From Cohaesibacteraceae bacterium (GTDB lineage Bacteria; Pseudomonadota; Alphaproteobacteria; Rhizobiales; Cohaesibacteraceae), in NCBI GenBank assembly GCA_016764535.1, contig JAESRR010000155.1:9398-14468 (forward strand): DNA of 5,071 nucleotides. Direction: 5' to 3'. Under the pieces are notes generated by a model that made no database searches, was not told the DNA's origin, and was given only the letters and a program-made list of their open reading frames with translations. Shown in pieces: positions 1-4,984 of the stretch; positions within the stretch are counted from its first letter, which is position 1, and each line of letters opens with the position of its first letter. A program made the position numbers and the translations under genes.

Positions 1-587
1 GTAAAGGCTATTCCGCCACCGCCACCCAACAAGACATTTCCTGGTAGATTAAACAGTAATATCAGCACGGCATGACGGTATCGGAACAGCAAGGGGACGA
101 TTTTGTGGGGCGCTTTTGTCACCATGAAATTCTTGCGCTCTGCGTCATCAAGCGGGATCAATTCCAATACCAGATCGCGGGATTTTTTTAGCCCGAGAAA
201 ATTCAATATCCCGGCGAGGCGTTGTGGCGCAATAAACCGCCCGGCGCTCCAGGCAAGCAACAAAGCTGTCACCATGCACCCATAAACCAGCAGGGAAATT
301 TTGCCTCCAAAGATAATCAGCAAAGCGAGGCCAATTTCCGCACCAGGCACAAAAGGAATAGCGGAAGCGCAGACATAAATCACCAACGTGGTGATGATCA
401 TTGCATGCAATAACGGGTCGTGTTCCGGCTGGTATTCTCCGGTTACCAGCTCCATGAACCAGGGTGCAAAATACCAGCTACCGGCAACCAGTACCGAATA
501 GAGCAGCAGCAATAAAATACGGCGTTGATATGTGTGCAGCATTTGCATGCAGAATTTTCCCGAATTCCTCCACAATCTATACCTCAT
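1..587 (-). CDS. Polytopic membrane protein, VTT/DedA-like (3' end outside window)
   Basis: This reading frame stays open to the left edge, so only the first 195 residues are seen. The N-terminus has a basic stretch followed by a membrane helix rich in Leu. A second helix contains IPFVPGAEIGLALLI, a third follows directly, then a soluble segment (about residues 120-155, KKSRDLVLELIPLDDAERK), and the visible part ends in FNLPGNVLLGGGGGIAF. The PGAEIG and NLPGN-GGGGG patterns resemble the re-entrant loops of VTT-domain (SNARE-associated/DedA/TVP38) inner-membrane proteins; the family call is inference from motif resemblance. Start choice is open. ATG at 587 overlaps the stop of a tiny ORF as ATGA and has an AGGAAG 12 nt upstream. 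ATG at 548 has GGGA at 9 nt and begins just before the first helix. It is the last visible gene of the minus-strand membrane-protein cluster. Confidence 0.72.
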   Translation of the reverse strand, partial: MRYRLWRNSGKFCMQMLHTYQRRILLLLLYSVLVAGSWYFAPWFMELVTGEYQPEHDPLLHAMIITTLVIYVCASAIPFVPGAEIGLALLIIFGGKISLLVYGCMVTALLLAWSAGRFIAPQRLAGILNFLGLKKSRDLVLELIPLDDAERKNFMVTKAPHKIVPLLFRYRHAVLILLFNLPGNVLLGGGGGIAF

Positions 588-667
588 GTGAGGGCAGGTC
601 TTCCTCGCTGCAAGCGTAAAACACCGGCAATCAACAAAAGTTGAATACCGATGCTCTCAAAATGCAT
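584..667 (-). CDS. Possible 27-aa small membrane peptide or coupling ORF
   Basis: A short frame runs from ATG at 667 to TGA at 586-584 (MHFESIGIQLLLIAGVLRLQ then RGRPALT). It starts 15 nt after the stop of the DUF1772 gene. Its TGA overlaps the upstream ATG (587) of the VTT-like gene as ATGA, a typical geometry for translational coupling. The middle is hydrophobic enough for a short membrane segment. It has no visible Shine-Dalgarno sequence, so translation would depend on reinitiation after the DUF1772 stop. It may be a chance ORF or a leader whose only role is coupling. No known family is recognised. Confidence 0.3.
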   Translation of the reverse strand: MHFESIGIQLLLIAGVLRLQRGRPALT

Positions 668-682
668 GATGGTTTCGAAGAG

Positions 683-1189
683 TTAAACCCGGCCGGATTT
701 TTCCAACTGAAAAATGCCGTAACCGACAAACAAAAGCGAAATGCCGGCAAACCCTGCCCGGATCTGGTTCCACAGCTGCCATTTGGGCGAATAGTCCTGC
801 CAGATCGAAGTCGCTAACGCTTCATCTTTCGGAATATCCAGCAGAGCCAGGGCCTGGTTCATCGGTACACTGATGGTGCCGGTGGGGATCGCTGTACCCA
901 GCATGAAAACAAGGCCTGCGAGGGCAAAGGCAACAGCAACTTTGCCGGTGCCAGCTCGCCAGGCAATCAGGGCAGTAAGCCAGCATATAATTGGCGTACC
1001 AAAAAACGCGATGGAAAAAGCTGCATTGCGGATTGCGGCATTCATTGCCTGCATGGCAGCGATGGCAATGCGCGGGTCGGCAGCATCAAGCCCCCACATG
1101 ACGGTGCAGATCCAGGCATAAAATATCCCGAAAATCGCACCTGTGATTATGAGGGATGTGAAAGCAAAGCTGCGTAATAAATTCTGCAT
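683..1189 (-). CDS. DUF1772 / anthrone oxygenase family membrane protein
   Basis: This 168-residue integral membrane protein has four predicted helices, about residues 7-30, 56-78, 84-105 and 142-162. It matches the DUF1772 layout: a G-x-FYAW start to helix 1, an AMQAMNAAIRN segment before helix 2, VPMNQAL after helix 3 (108-114) and W-x2-LWNQIR (136-144) before helix 4. The family is named for fungal anthrone oxygenases; most bacterial members have no assigned substrate, so no reaction is claimed. The frame can be extended to ATG at 1243, but ATG at 1189 is preferred: it has GAGGA 8 nt upstream and starts just 4 nt after the previous gene's stop, whereas 1243 would overlap that gene by 50 nt. 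The ribosome-binding site is formed by the last two codons (GAG GAA) of the upstream gene, which suggests tight co-translation. A divergent TetR gene is a common neighbour for this family. Confidence 0.87.
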   Translation of the reverse strand: MQNLLRSFAFTSLIITGAIFGIFYAWICTVMWGLDAADPRIAIAAMQAMNAAIRNAAFSIAFFGTPIICWLTALIAWRAGTGKVAVAFALAGLVFMLGTAIPTGTISVPMNQALALLDIPKDEALATSIWQDYSPKWQLWNQIRAGFAGISLLFVGYGIFQLEKSGRV

Positions 1190-1193
1190 CGGA

Positions 1194-1613
1194 TTATTCC
1201 TCAACGAGGAGAGAGGATTGCTTGGCGCGATAAACCAGAACAAACAGCGTTATAGCCGCCAGCTGCCCCATGATAACAGCGGGCCATATCAGCGGGAGTT
1301 GCGGATCAAACCATTTATGTGGTCCGAACGATATCAGGGAGAGCAAAGTTGCGCCGACTGTAAAACTCTGTCCGGTCCGGTTTGTAAGTGGACCGAGGAT
1401 TAAAGCGCATGCTGCTGTTGCCAGCGACATGGCGAGATATGGCGCAATGGCAAAAATCAGTATTGTCGCAGGAGGGTGGGGAACGGATTGAGCGAAGAGA
1501 GCTGCCAGCATTACTGTTTGCAGTATGATCAGTGTGGCAAGCGCAGCTTTTGCTGGTTTGTCTGATTGGCTGGTCATCAAATTTTGGTAGATCATGGAGT
1601 TTTGGTAGATCAT
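1194..1613 (-). CDS. Small four-helix membrane protein, family not recognised
   Basis: This 139-residue protein has hydrophobic segments at about 22-42, 49-73, 84-97 (weak) and 105-128, a short polar N-terminus and a charged tail ending LLVEE. I do not recognise a family. It is the first gene of the minus-strand cluster and ends 4 nt before the DUF1772 start, so the two probably act together or are at least co-expressed. The frame extends to 1688, but ATG at 1613 is chosen because AAGGA lies 7 nt upstream and because positions further out overlap the promoter. The N-terminus is unusual: an 18-nt tandem duplication gives MIYQNS followed by MIYQNL and places three in-frame ATGs at 1613, 1595 and 1577. 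Only the first has a ribosome-binding site. The un-duplicated ancestor probably started with a single copy. Confidence 0.72.
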   Translation of the reverse strand: MIYQNSMIYQNLMTSQSDKPAKAALATLIILQTVMLAALFAQSVPHPPATILIFAIAPYLAMSLATAACALILGPLTNRTGQSFTVGATLLSLISFGPHKWFDPQLPLIWPAVIMGQLAAITLFVLVYRAKQSSLLVEE

Positions 1614-1616
1614 GGA
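1582..1616. repeat. Tandem 18-bp duplication at a gene start
   Basis: TTTTGGTAGATCATGGA occurs at 1582-1598 and 1600-1616, exactly 18 bp apart. It duplicates six codons, including the ATG, at the start of the minus-strand membrane protein gene. The two 17-bp copies are identical, which points to a recent slippage or duplication event. Because the period is a multiple of three the frame is kept. Confidence 0.9.
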
Positions 1617-1634
1617 ATTTCCTTTGGCGTAATT

Positions 1635-1673
1635 TGGTGTACGGTTTGATATTATCCGTAACATGGTGTACGG
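1635..1673. promoter_or_regulatory. Candidate TetR operator cluster
   Basis: TGGTGTACGG occurs twice in direct orientation, at 1635-1644 and 1664-1673. An inverted copy of its core, CCGTA, sits between them at 1656-1660. TACGG (1640-1644) and CCGTA (1656-1660) form a 21-bp interrupted palindrome centred on the minus-strand -10 hexamer, and the second direct copy overlaps the -35. The size and position are what is expected of a TetR-family operator that blocks RNA polymerase. Binding by the adjacent TetR protein is inference. Confidence 0.48.
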
Positions 1674-1676
1674 CAA
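1649..1676 (-). promoter_or_regulatory. Likely sigma-70-type promoter of the membrane-protein operon
   Basis: On the minus strand TTGCCG (1676-1671) is followed by 16 nt and then TAATAT (1654-1649). Both hexamers are close to the housekeeping consensus. Transcription would start near 1642, giving a leader of about 28 nt before the ATG at 1613. The element lies within the TetR-type repeats listed separately. This is a pattern match without experimental support. Confidence 0.5.
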
Positions 1677-1722
1677 TTGCCAAATCAAGGTGGGTCGCTA
1701 ACTTCATCGCCAGAGCGTATTG

Positions 1723-1748
1723 GCAGGAGTTGGCTGTGATGCAGGAGT
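1723..1748 (+). promoter_or_regulatory. Duplicated ribosome-binding site before tetR
   Basis: GCAGGAGT occurs at 1723-1730 and again at 1741-1748. The second copy places AGGAG 10 nt before the tetR ATG at 1758. The first places AGGAG 9 nt before another ATG at 1739, which opens a 15-codon frame ending in TGA at 1784-1786 and overlapping the tetR start out of frame. The out-of-frame start could reduce tetR translation, or the repeat may be chance. Confidence 0.4.
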
Positions 1749-1757
1749 GGCAGGCAA

Positions 1758-2357
1758 ATGCGCGACGAAATTCGTTTGCGACGTGAAGAAGATATTGCCA
1801 AAGCTGCCTATGGTTTGCTGGAGGAAAAAGGCTTTACCGGGATGTCGATGCTGGCAATAGCCCGGCGCGCCAAAGCCTCCAATGAAACCTTGTATCGCTG
1901 GTATGGTGACAAACATGGTTTGTTCCTCGCGCTGATTTTGAAAAATGGCGAAGATGTTCGTGAATTTCTGGTCGCAGATCTGGATGAAAACGCTTCCGCG
2001 CGAAAGACATTGAATTCTTTGGGGCCCAAATTGTTGGGACTGTTGGTGAGTGAACGGGCGATCGCGCTCAACCGGGCTGCAGCTGCAGATCCAACCGGAG
2101 TTCTGGGCGAAGCGCTGGCAAAAGGCGGCCGGGGAACGATTGCTCCATTGATCGGCAGAGTTTTTGAACGTCTAAAGCGTGAAGGCATGGTTGCGTTTGA
2201 CGACACAAGAGATATCACCGGAACCTATATTAACATGCTGGTGGGTGACCTACAGATCCGCCGGGTGATCGGGACACTTGGTGAATTGACGCAGGATGAG
2301 ATCCTGGCACGGGCAATCCGGGCGCAGGATGCAGTGTTCCGGCTTTATGGTGTTTAG
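1758..2357 (+). CDS. TetR/AcrR-family transcriptional regulator
   Basis: This 199-residue protein has usual TetR length and layout. Residues about 8-55 form the DNA-binding domain: a first helix (REEDIAKAAYGLLEEKGF), then SMLAIARRAKAS and the recognition segment NETLYRWYGDKHGLFLALI, which closely fits the family signature. Residues about 70-199 form the all-helical ligand-binding and dimerisation domain, with no ligand predictable from sequence; it recalls the AefR-type C-terminal domains. The start at 1758 has AGGAG 10 nt upstream and leaves only a few residues before the first helix. The gene is divergent from the four-helix/DUF1772/VTT membrane operon. The repeats in the gap suggest that it represses that operon and possibly itself. 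Family assignment is firm; target and effector are inference. Confidence 0.93.
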   Translation: MRDEIRLRREEDIAKAAYGLLEEKGFTGMSMLAIARRAKASNETLYRWYGDKHGLFLALILKNGEDVREFLVADLDENASARKTLNSLGPKLLGLLVSERAIALNRAAAADPTGVLGEALAKGGRGTIAPLIGRVFERLKREGMVAFDDTRDITGTYINMLVGDLQIRRVIGTLGELTQDEILARAIRAQDAVFRLYGV

Positions 2358-2358
2358 A

Positions 2359-2387
2359 TTGGGAAATTCCGGCGTAATATGTCCCAA
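2359..2387 (+). terminator. Weak inverted repeat after tetR
   Basis: TTGGGA (2359-2364) and TCCCAA (2382-2387) are complementary with a 17-nt loop, followed by ATTTTAG. The long loop and absence of a clear T-run make this a poor intrinsic terminator. The rest of the 99-nt gap before the Nudix gene shows no convincing promoter. Confidence 0.18.
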
Positions 2388-2456
2388 ATTTTAGCCTGTG
2401 ATCATCCAGCCTTCAGGATTAGGTTCAGGATGGCTTGAATTTGATGGGAACAGACG

Positions 2457-2945
2457 ATGCATGATTTCGAAGCAAGTCATTTGGGAAAAATACGTCTACT
2501 GGTCGGCCCGCAATTATTGCTGGTGCCAGGAGCCCGCATTGTCATCGAAAATGCCAATGGGAAGATATTATTGCAAAAGCGTGCCGACTTGAATATTTGG
2601 GGTCTTCCAGGCGGGAATGCTGAACCCGGGGAAGACCTGTCTGGTGTGATTGAGCGTGAGGTCTTTGAAGAGACAGGGCTTGCCATTACAAATGCATTAC
2701 CATTTGGTTTTGGATGTAACCCGGATTTGGAAACAATTCGGTTTCCAAACGGAGACCAGTGCCAGTTTTTTGTATTGAACTTCCATACCATGTCATTTAC
2801 CGGTGAATTGAGGATGCTGGATGGGGAAAGTCTTGCACTTGAATGGTACGCCAAAGATGCTCTGCCGGAGATGCTGCCAAATATGAAAGCCAGCATTCTG
2901 GCTTACCATCGTTTTCGCACGACGGGTATTTTCCAAATGATTTGA
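2457..2945 (+). CDS. Nudix hydrolase (COG1051-like)
   Basis: This 162-residue protein carries a complete Nudix box at residues 53-75. G53, E59, R67, E68, E71, E72 and G74 fit the G-x5-E-x7-REU-x-EE-x-GU signature, with L75 at the last position. Those glutamates bind the divalent metal, and the family hydrolyses nucleoside diphosphates linked to another moiety. Before the box, RLLVGPQLLLVPGARIVIEN and KILLQKRADLNIWGLPGG match the usual first strands, with an N-terminal VGxxxLLVPGA segment common in COG1051-type members. Substrate (ADP-ribose, NADH, nucleotide or another compound) cannot be read from sequence. The start is well bounded: an in-frame TGA lies at 2442-2444, and ATG 2457 has a modest GGGAA 6 nt upstream. 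It lies between tetR and a VOC gene on the same strand, so it may be a housecleaning partner of either. Confidence 0.92.
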   Translation: MHDFEASHLGKIRLLVGPQLLLVPGARIVIENANGKILLQKRADLNIWGLPGGNAEPGEDLSGVIEREVFEETGLAITNALPFGFGCNPDLETIRFPNGDQCQFFVLNFHTMSFTGELRMLDGESLALEWYAKDALPEMLPNMKASILAYHRFRTTGIFQMI

Positions 2946-3020
2946 ACGCAATAGTGAAAGTCGAAAACCAGTATTGCCAGGTGCCGGTACATCCAGCAAT
3001 AACATGAAAGAGGGCAACAA

Positions 3021-3413
3021 ATGCAGAGACCGGAAATCAACCAGTCAATCGTCTTTACCTATTGTGATGATCTGGAAGTTGCCTCGACATTTTTCCGGGA
3101 TGTTATGGAGCTGGAATTTGTTGTTGATCAGGGTGCCTGCCATATTTTCCGACTGACGGAATTAAGTTTTCTTGGTGTATGCTGTTTACCTGACCGACCC
3201 AAATCATCCGTTGGTGTAATGATCACCATTGTCTCAAGTGATGTTGATGGCTGGCACAAATTCCTGACTTCAAAAGGCGTTGAATATATCAAGCCACCGA
3301 AACACTCCGAAGAGTTTAAAGTTTATTCTTCACTGTTTCTCTCGCCCCACGGATATCGCATCGAAATTCAGAATTTTGATGATCCTGACTGGAGCAAGGG
3401 TGTCATTTGTTGA
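3021..3413 (+). CDS. VOC superfamily protein (glyoxalase/bleomycin-resistance fold)
   Basis: This 130-residue protein shows two beta-alpha-beta-beta-beta modules. The first has a strand IVFTYCDD, helix VASTFFRDVMEL and strand EFVVDQG. The second has MITIVSSDV, helix WHKFLTSKGV, EYIKPP, and the typical closing segment LSPHGYRIEIQNFDDPDW. E115 in the last strand is in the usual metal-ligand position. The first-strand ligand (commonly His) is not obvious, so metal binding and catalysis are uncertain; it could instead bind a small molecule. The start has GAGG 7 nt upstream. It follows the Nudix gene by 75 nt on the same strand and is convergent with the small secreted-protein array. A hairpin at 3443-3464 separates the two. 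Confidence 0.85.
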   Translation: MQRPEINQSIVFTYCDDLEVASTFFRDVMELEFVVDQGACHIFRLTELSFLGVCCLPDRPKSSVGVMITIVSSDVDGWHKFLTSKGVEYIKPPKHSEEFKVYSSLFLSPHGYRIEIQNFDDPDWSKGVIC

Positions 3414-3442
3414 ACGTTATTGATCGCCGACTGCAAATACAA

Positions 3443-3464
3443 ACCGGCCCCAAAAAGGACCGGT
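3443..3464 (-). terminator. Intrinsic terminator of secreted-protein gene 1
   Basis: ACCGGCCC (3443-3450) and GGACCGGT (3457-3464) pair over 8 bp with one mismatch around a 6-nt A-rich loop. Read on the minus strand the stem is followed by TTTGTATTT. It sits 42 nt beyond the stop at 3507 and 29 nt beyond the VOC stop, so it may also help end plus-strand transcripts, though that side lacks a T-run. It belongs to the ACCGG hairpin series repeated after every gene of the array. Confidence 0.65.
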
Positions 3465-3506
3465 CACCAAAATTATTTGTTCAATACTGAAAGCTTCAGC
3501 AGCGGA

Positions 3507-3794
3507 TCAATAATAGACCCTGCGGCAAACTTTTCTTTTCTTCCAGTGGTGGTGGCCATGATATTTGCTCCACACACGGACTTTTTTATACCAGCATTTC
3601 TTTTTGGTACGCTGATAGTGGCTTCGATAACCATAATGATTGTGATGATGGTTTGAATAACCACTGCTGTAACCATTGCCGAAACCAAACTGCAGAACAA
3701 ATCCTGTTGCCTGGGCCGAGGTCGCTGTACCCAGAACAGAAAATGTGATGAGTAAGGCAGTTGCGATGTTGATTGCTTTTGTTTTGAGGCTCAC
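3507..3794 (-). CDS. Small secreted protein with C-x22-C module, array member 1
   Basis: This 95-residue exported protein starts at GTG 3794, not at the ATGs further out (3806 or 3833). GGAG lies 6 nt before the GTG, and from it the signal peptide is exactly 29 residues, as in the two neighbours, ending SAQA. The mature part begins TGFVLQFGFGNG, then a Gly/Tyr/His-rich linker (SNHHHNHYGYRSHY). The C-terminal module has C67, W68, W75, G80, K88 and C90 and finishes with RRVYY. The module is strongly basic and aromatic (KKCWYKKVRVW). Two cysteines in an exported protein suggest a disulfide. The His clusters could bind metal but show no known motif. No function is assigned; similar Lys-rich Cys-pair tails occur, from memory, in small alphaproteobacterial secreted proteins. 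Its closest relative is the next gene (4069-4344). Confidence 0.82.
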   Translation of the reverse strand: MSLKTKAINIATALLITFSVLGTATSAQATGFVLQFGFGNGYSSGYSNHHHNHYGYRSHYQRTKKKCWYKKVRVWSKYHGHHHWKKRKVCRRVYY

Positions 3795-3881
3795 GTCTCT
3801 CTCCATGTATTCAAGTTGCAGGGTATTGTTCAACGATCTTGCTCAACCGCTTTTGTTAACCACAAGATTGCAGTTCTCCGG

Positions 3882-3919
3882 TGAATGCATCCTGAGACGT
3901 CCATTCATCTTTTGTTCAT
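3882..3919 (-). promoter_or_regulatory. Two-part conserved upstream element, copy 1
   Basis: On the minus strand ATGAAC (3919-3914) is followed by 14 nt, then CGTCTCAG, 4 nt and CATTCA (ends at 3882). The same parts with identical spacing occur before the other two complete genes of the array. The element lies 87 nt before the GTG at 3794. It resembles a -35/-10 pair with a conserved start region, but a leader-RNA signal is also possible. The remaining bases of the 3795-4012 gap show nothing else I can support. Confidence 0.5.
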
Positions 3920-4012
3920 AATCTGGTTTGGCGATGTGTGTTGTTGCACCATGAATTTTGGTTTAGGGAGTAAGAGACTGAAAGGGTTTCTAAAATCGCT
4001 TCTGATGCCAAC

Positions 4013-4041
4013 AAAAAACCGGCTGTGTGAGCGGCCGGTTT
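4013..4041 (-). terminator. Intrinsic terminator of secreted-protein gene 2
   Basis: AAACCGGC (4016-4023) pairs perfectly with GCCGGTTT (4034-4041) around a 10-nt loop. On the minus strand it is followed by a run of T (complement of 4018-4013) and then GTTG. It lies 27 nt beyond the stop of the gene at 4069-4344. Confidence 0.85.
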
Positions 4042-4068
4042 GTTGCTGATTACTTTGGATCGTCGGGT

Positions 4069-4344
4069 CTAGTAGCGAATTTTGCGGCAAACTTTCTTTT
4101 TCTTCCAGACATAATAACCTTCATAATTGTCCCAGACGCGCTGTTTTTTGTACCAGCATTTTTTCTTGTAGCGTGGTGCGTGATAGGTAGGTGTGTAGGT
4201 TTTGTGGGTGCTATATCCACCGGAATTACCACTACCGTAAGAATTTCCATAACCACCGGCGACCGCTGAACCAGCTGCGCCCAAAGTTGCAACGCCAATT
4301 ATCAGGGCTGCTGCGATATTAATTGTTTTTGTGGTTTTGGTCAT
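4069..4344 (-). CDS. Small secreted protein with C-x22-C module, array member 2
   Basis: This 91-residue exported protein starts at ATG 4344, with GGAG 7 nt upstream. The longer frame to 4440 is rejected because it would bury the signal peptide and run through the conserved upstream element. The 29-residue signal peptide (basic MTKTTK start, Ala/Leu/Ile core) ends SAVA. The mature part starts GGYGNSYGSGNSGGYS, a Gly/Ser/Tyr linker, then THKTYTPTYHAPRY. The C-terminal module has C63, W64, W71, G76, K84 and C86 and ends RKIRY. It is about two-thirds identical to member 1 across the module, with the same KKCWYKK and WKK-x-KVCR stretches, so the two are recent paralogues. Function unknown; a structural, envelope-binding or nucleic-acid-binding role would fit the basic aromatic composition but is speculation. 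Confidence 0.84.
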   Translation of the reverse strand: MTKTTKTINIAAALIIGVATLGAAGSAVAGGYGNSYGSGNSGGYSTHKTYTPTYHAPRYKKKCWYKKQRVWDNYEGYYVWKKKKVCRKIRY

Positions 4345-4413
4345 TTGTACTCTCCGGTTACTTTGTGTGAGGCTCAATGCCGTGTTGTTAAAAGCACCAT
4401 GACAGTTGATGAC

Positions 4414-4451
4414 TGAATGCTCTCTGAGAGAGTGGTTCACATTCCATTCAT
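4414..4451 (-). promoter_or_regulatory. Two-part conserved upstream element, copy 2
   Basis: On the minus strand ATGAAT (4451-4446), 14 nt, TCTCTCAG, 4 nt, CATTCA (ends at 4414), 69 nt before the ATG at 4344. This copy also holds a 13-bp palindrome, CTCTCTGAGAGAG (4420-4432), that the other copies lack. The remaining bases of the gap 4345-4577 contain the terminator of the next gene and a short GC-rich hairpin at 4497-4509 of unknown meaning. Confidence 0.5.
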
Positions 4452-4520
4452 CGAAGGTTTTTCATTTAATCGGAGTTTGATGACAGGCTTCCCGCGCCGG
4501 GTTTCCCGGTCTTTTAAACG

Positions 4521-4546
4521 AAAAACCGGCCTCAAATGGGCCGGTT
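4521..4546 (-). terminator. Intrinsic terminator of secreted-protein gene 3
   Basis: AACCGGCC (4524-4531) pairs perfectly with GGCCGGTT (4539-4546) around a 7-nt loop, followed on the minus strand by TTTTT from 4525-4521. It lies 31 nt beyond the stop at 4578. Confidence 0.85.
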
Positions 4547-4577
4547 GAATTATTGATATGCGTGTTTCTGAAGTAGG

Positions 4578-4859
4578 CTATTTGGTACAGGTCTTTACAT
4601 CTGTCATCACCATACGACCGACTTCTGCATTCCAGTGAGCATTGGTTTCAATCCAGCAATTTTTGTTATCAGCCGGGCTGTTGGGGCGGGGTGAATTGGA
4701 CGCACTGGTGTCTGCGGTTTCGGTTCTGTCACTGGTTTGGTGAGCGACAGGATTGCCTGGTGCCTTGCTTGCAGCAAAGGCCCAGTTTGTTGCGCCGAAT
4801 GTTGCTGCGCCGAGCAATAAAATACATGAAATTTTGAGAGTGTTTGTCGCAATTGACAT
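4578..4859 (-). CDS. Small secreted protein with C-x22-C module, divergent array member 3
   Basis: This 93-residue exported protein starts at ATG 4859, with GGGGA 6 nt upstream. Its 29-residue signal peptide ends WAFA, in register with members 1 and 2. The linker differs in character: rich in Ser, Thr, Pro, Asn and Asp (TSASNSPRPNSPADNKN) instead of Gly/Tyr/His. The C-terminal module keeps the framework exactly (C68, W69, W76, G81, K89, C91) but has lost the basic and aromatic surface, reading CWIETNAHW and ending CTK. The conserved positions probably mark the fold, and the rest of the surface has diverged. An extra cysteine (C12) lies in the signal peptide; no lipobox is seen, so it is not called a lipoprotein. 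Function unknown. Confidence 0.8.
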   Translation of the reverse strand: MSIATNTLKISCILLLGAATFGATNWAFAASKAPGNPVAHQTSDRTETADTSASNSPRPNSPADNKNCWIETNAHWNAEVGRMVMTDVKTCTK

Positions 4860-4918
4860 CGCCTGTCCCCGAAAATGTTTTTAAAAATATTGTTGGCTGC
4901 ATCGTGTCAGACCTGCGC

Positions 4919-4956
4919 TGAATGTGATCTGAAACGGTCGTTCAGGGTGTGTTCAT
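4919..4956 (-). promoter_or_regulatory. Two-part conserved upstream element, copy 3
   Basis: On the minus strand ATGAAC (4956-4951), 14 nt, CGTTTCAG, 4 nt, CATTCA (ends at 4919), 59 nt before the ATG at 4859. Just upstream it shares a further AGATT(T) with copy 1. The preceding gene's terminator ends only 28 nt away, so this short gap must contain the promoter if the gene has its own. Confidence 0.52.
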
Positions 4957-4984
4957 AAATCTTCAGACGATTCTTTCACACAAC

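Noticed and set aside
103..413. Plus-strand ORFs of 60 and 63 codons near the left edge
   Set aside because: They lie opposite a continuous minus-strand frame with clear membrane-protein character and lack ribosome-binding sites and recognisable composition.
1614..1707. Upstream extension of the four-helix protein gene to 1688 and an overlapping 130-codon minus frame
   Set aside because: These pass through the promoter and operator-like repeats; the ribosome-binding site favours 1613, and the second frame has no protein-like pattern.
3507..3656. Plus- and minus-strand ORFs overlapping the array genes (for example 3420-3656, 3473-3700, 4027-4269)
   Set aside because: They are alternative frames of the secreted-protein genes, with no signal peptide register or ribosome-binding site of their own.
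3507..3794. His clusters of member 1 read as a metallochaperone
   Set aside because: The histidines lie in a low-complexity linker, are absent from members 2 and 3, and match no known metal-binding pattern.
3795..3833. N-terminal extension of array member 1 to ATG 3833
   Set aside because: It places 13 polar residues before the signal peptide and has no ribosome-binding site; the GTG at 3794 aligns with the paralogues.
3842..3878. Possible short leader peptide (TTG start after GGAG) upstream of array member 1
   Set aside because: The rare start codon, an 11-codon length and no counterpart before members 2 and 3 make chance the better explanation.
4345..4440. N-terminal extension of array member 2 to ATG 4440
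   Set aside because: The added 32 residues cover part of the conserved upstream element and the ribosome-binding site of the real start.
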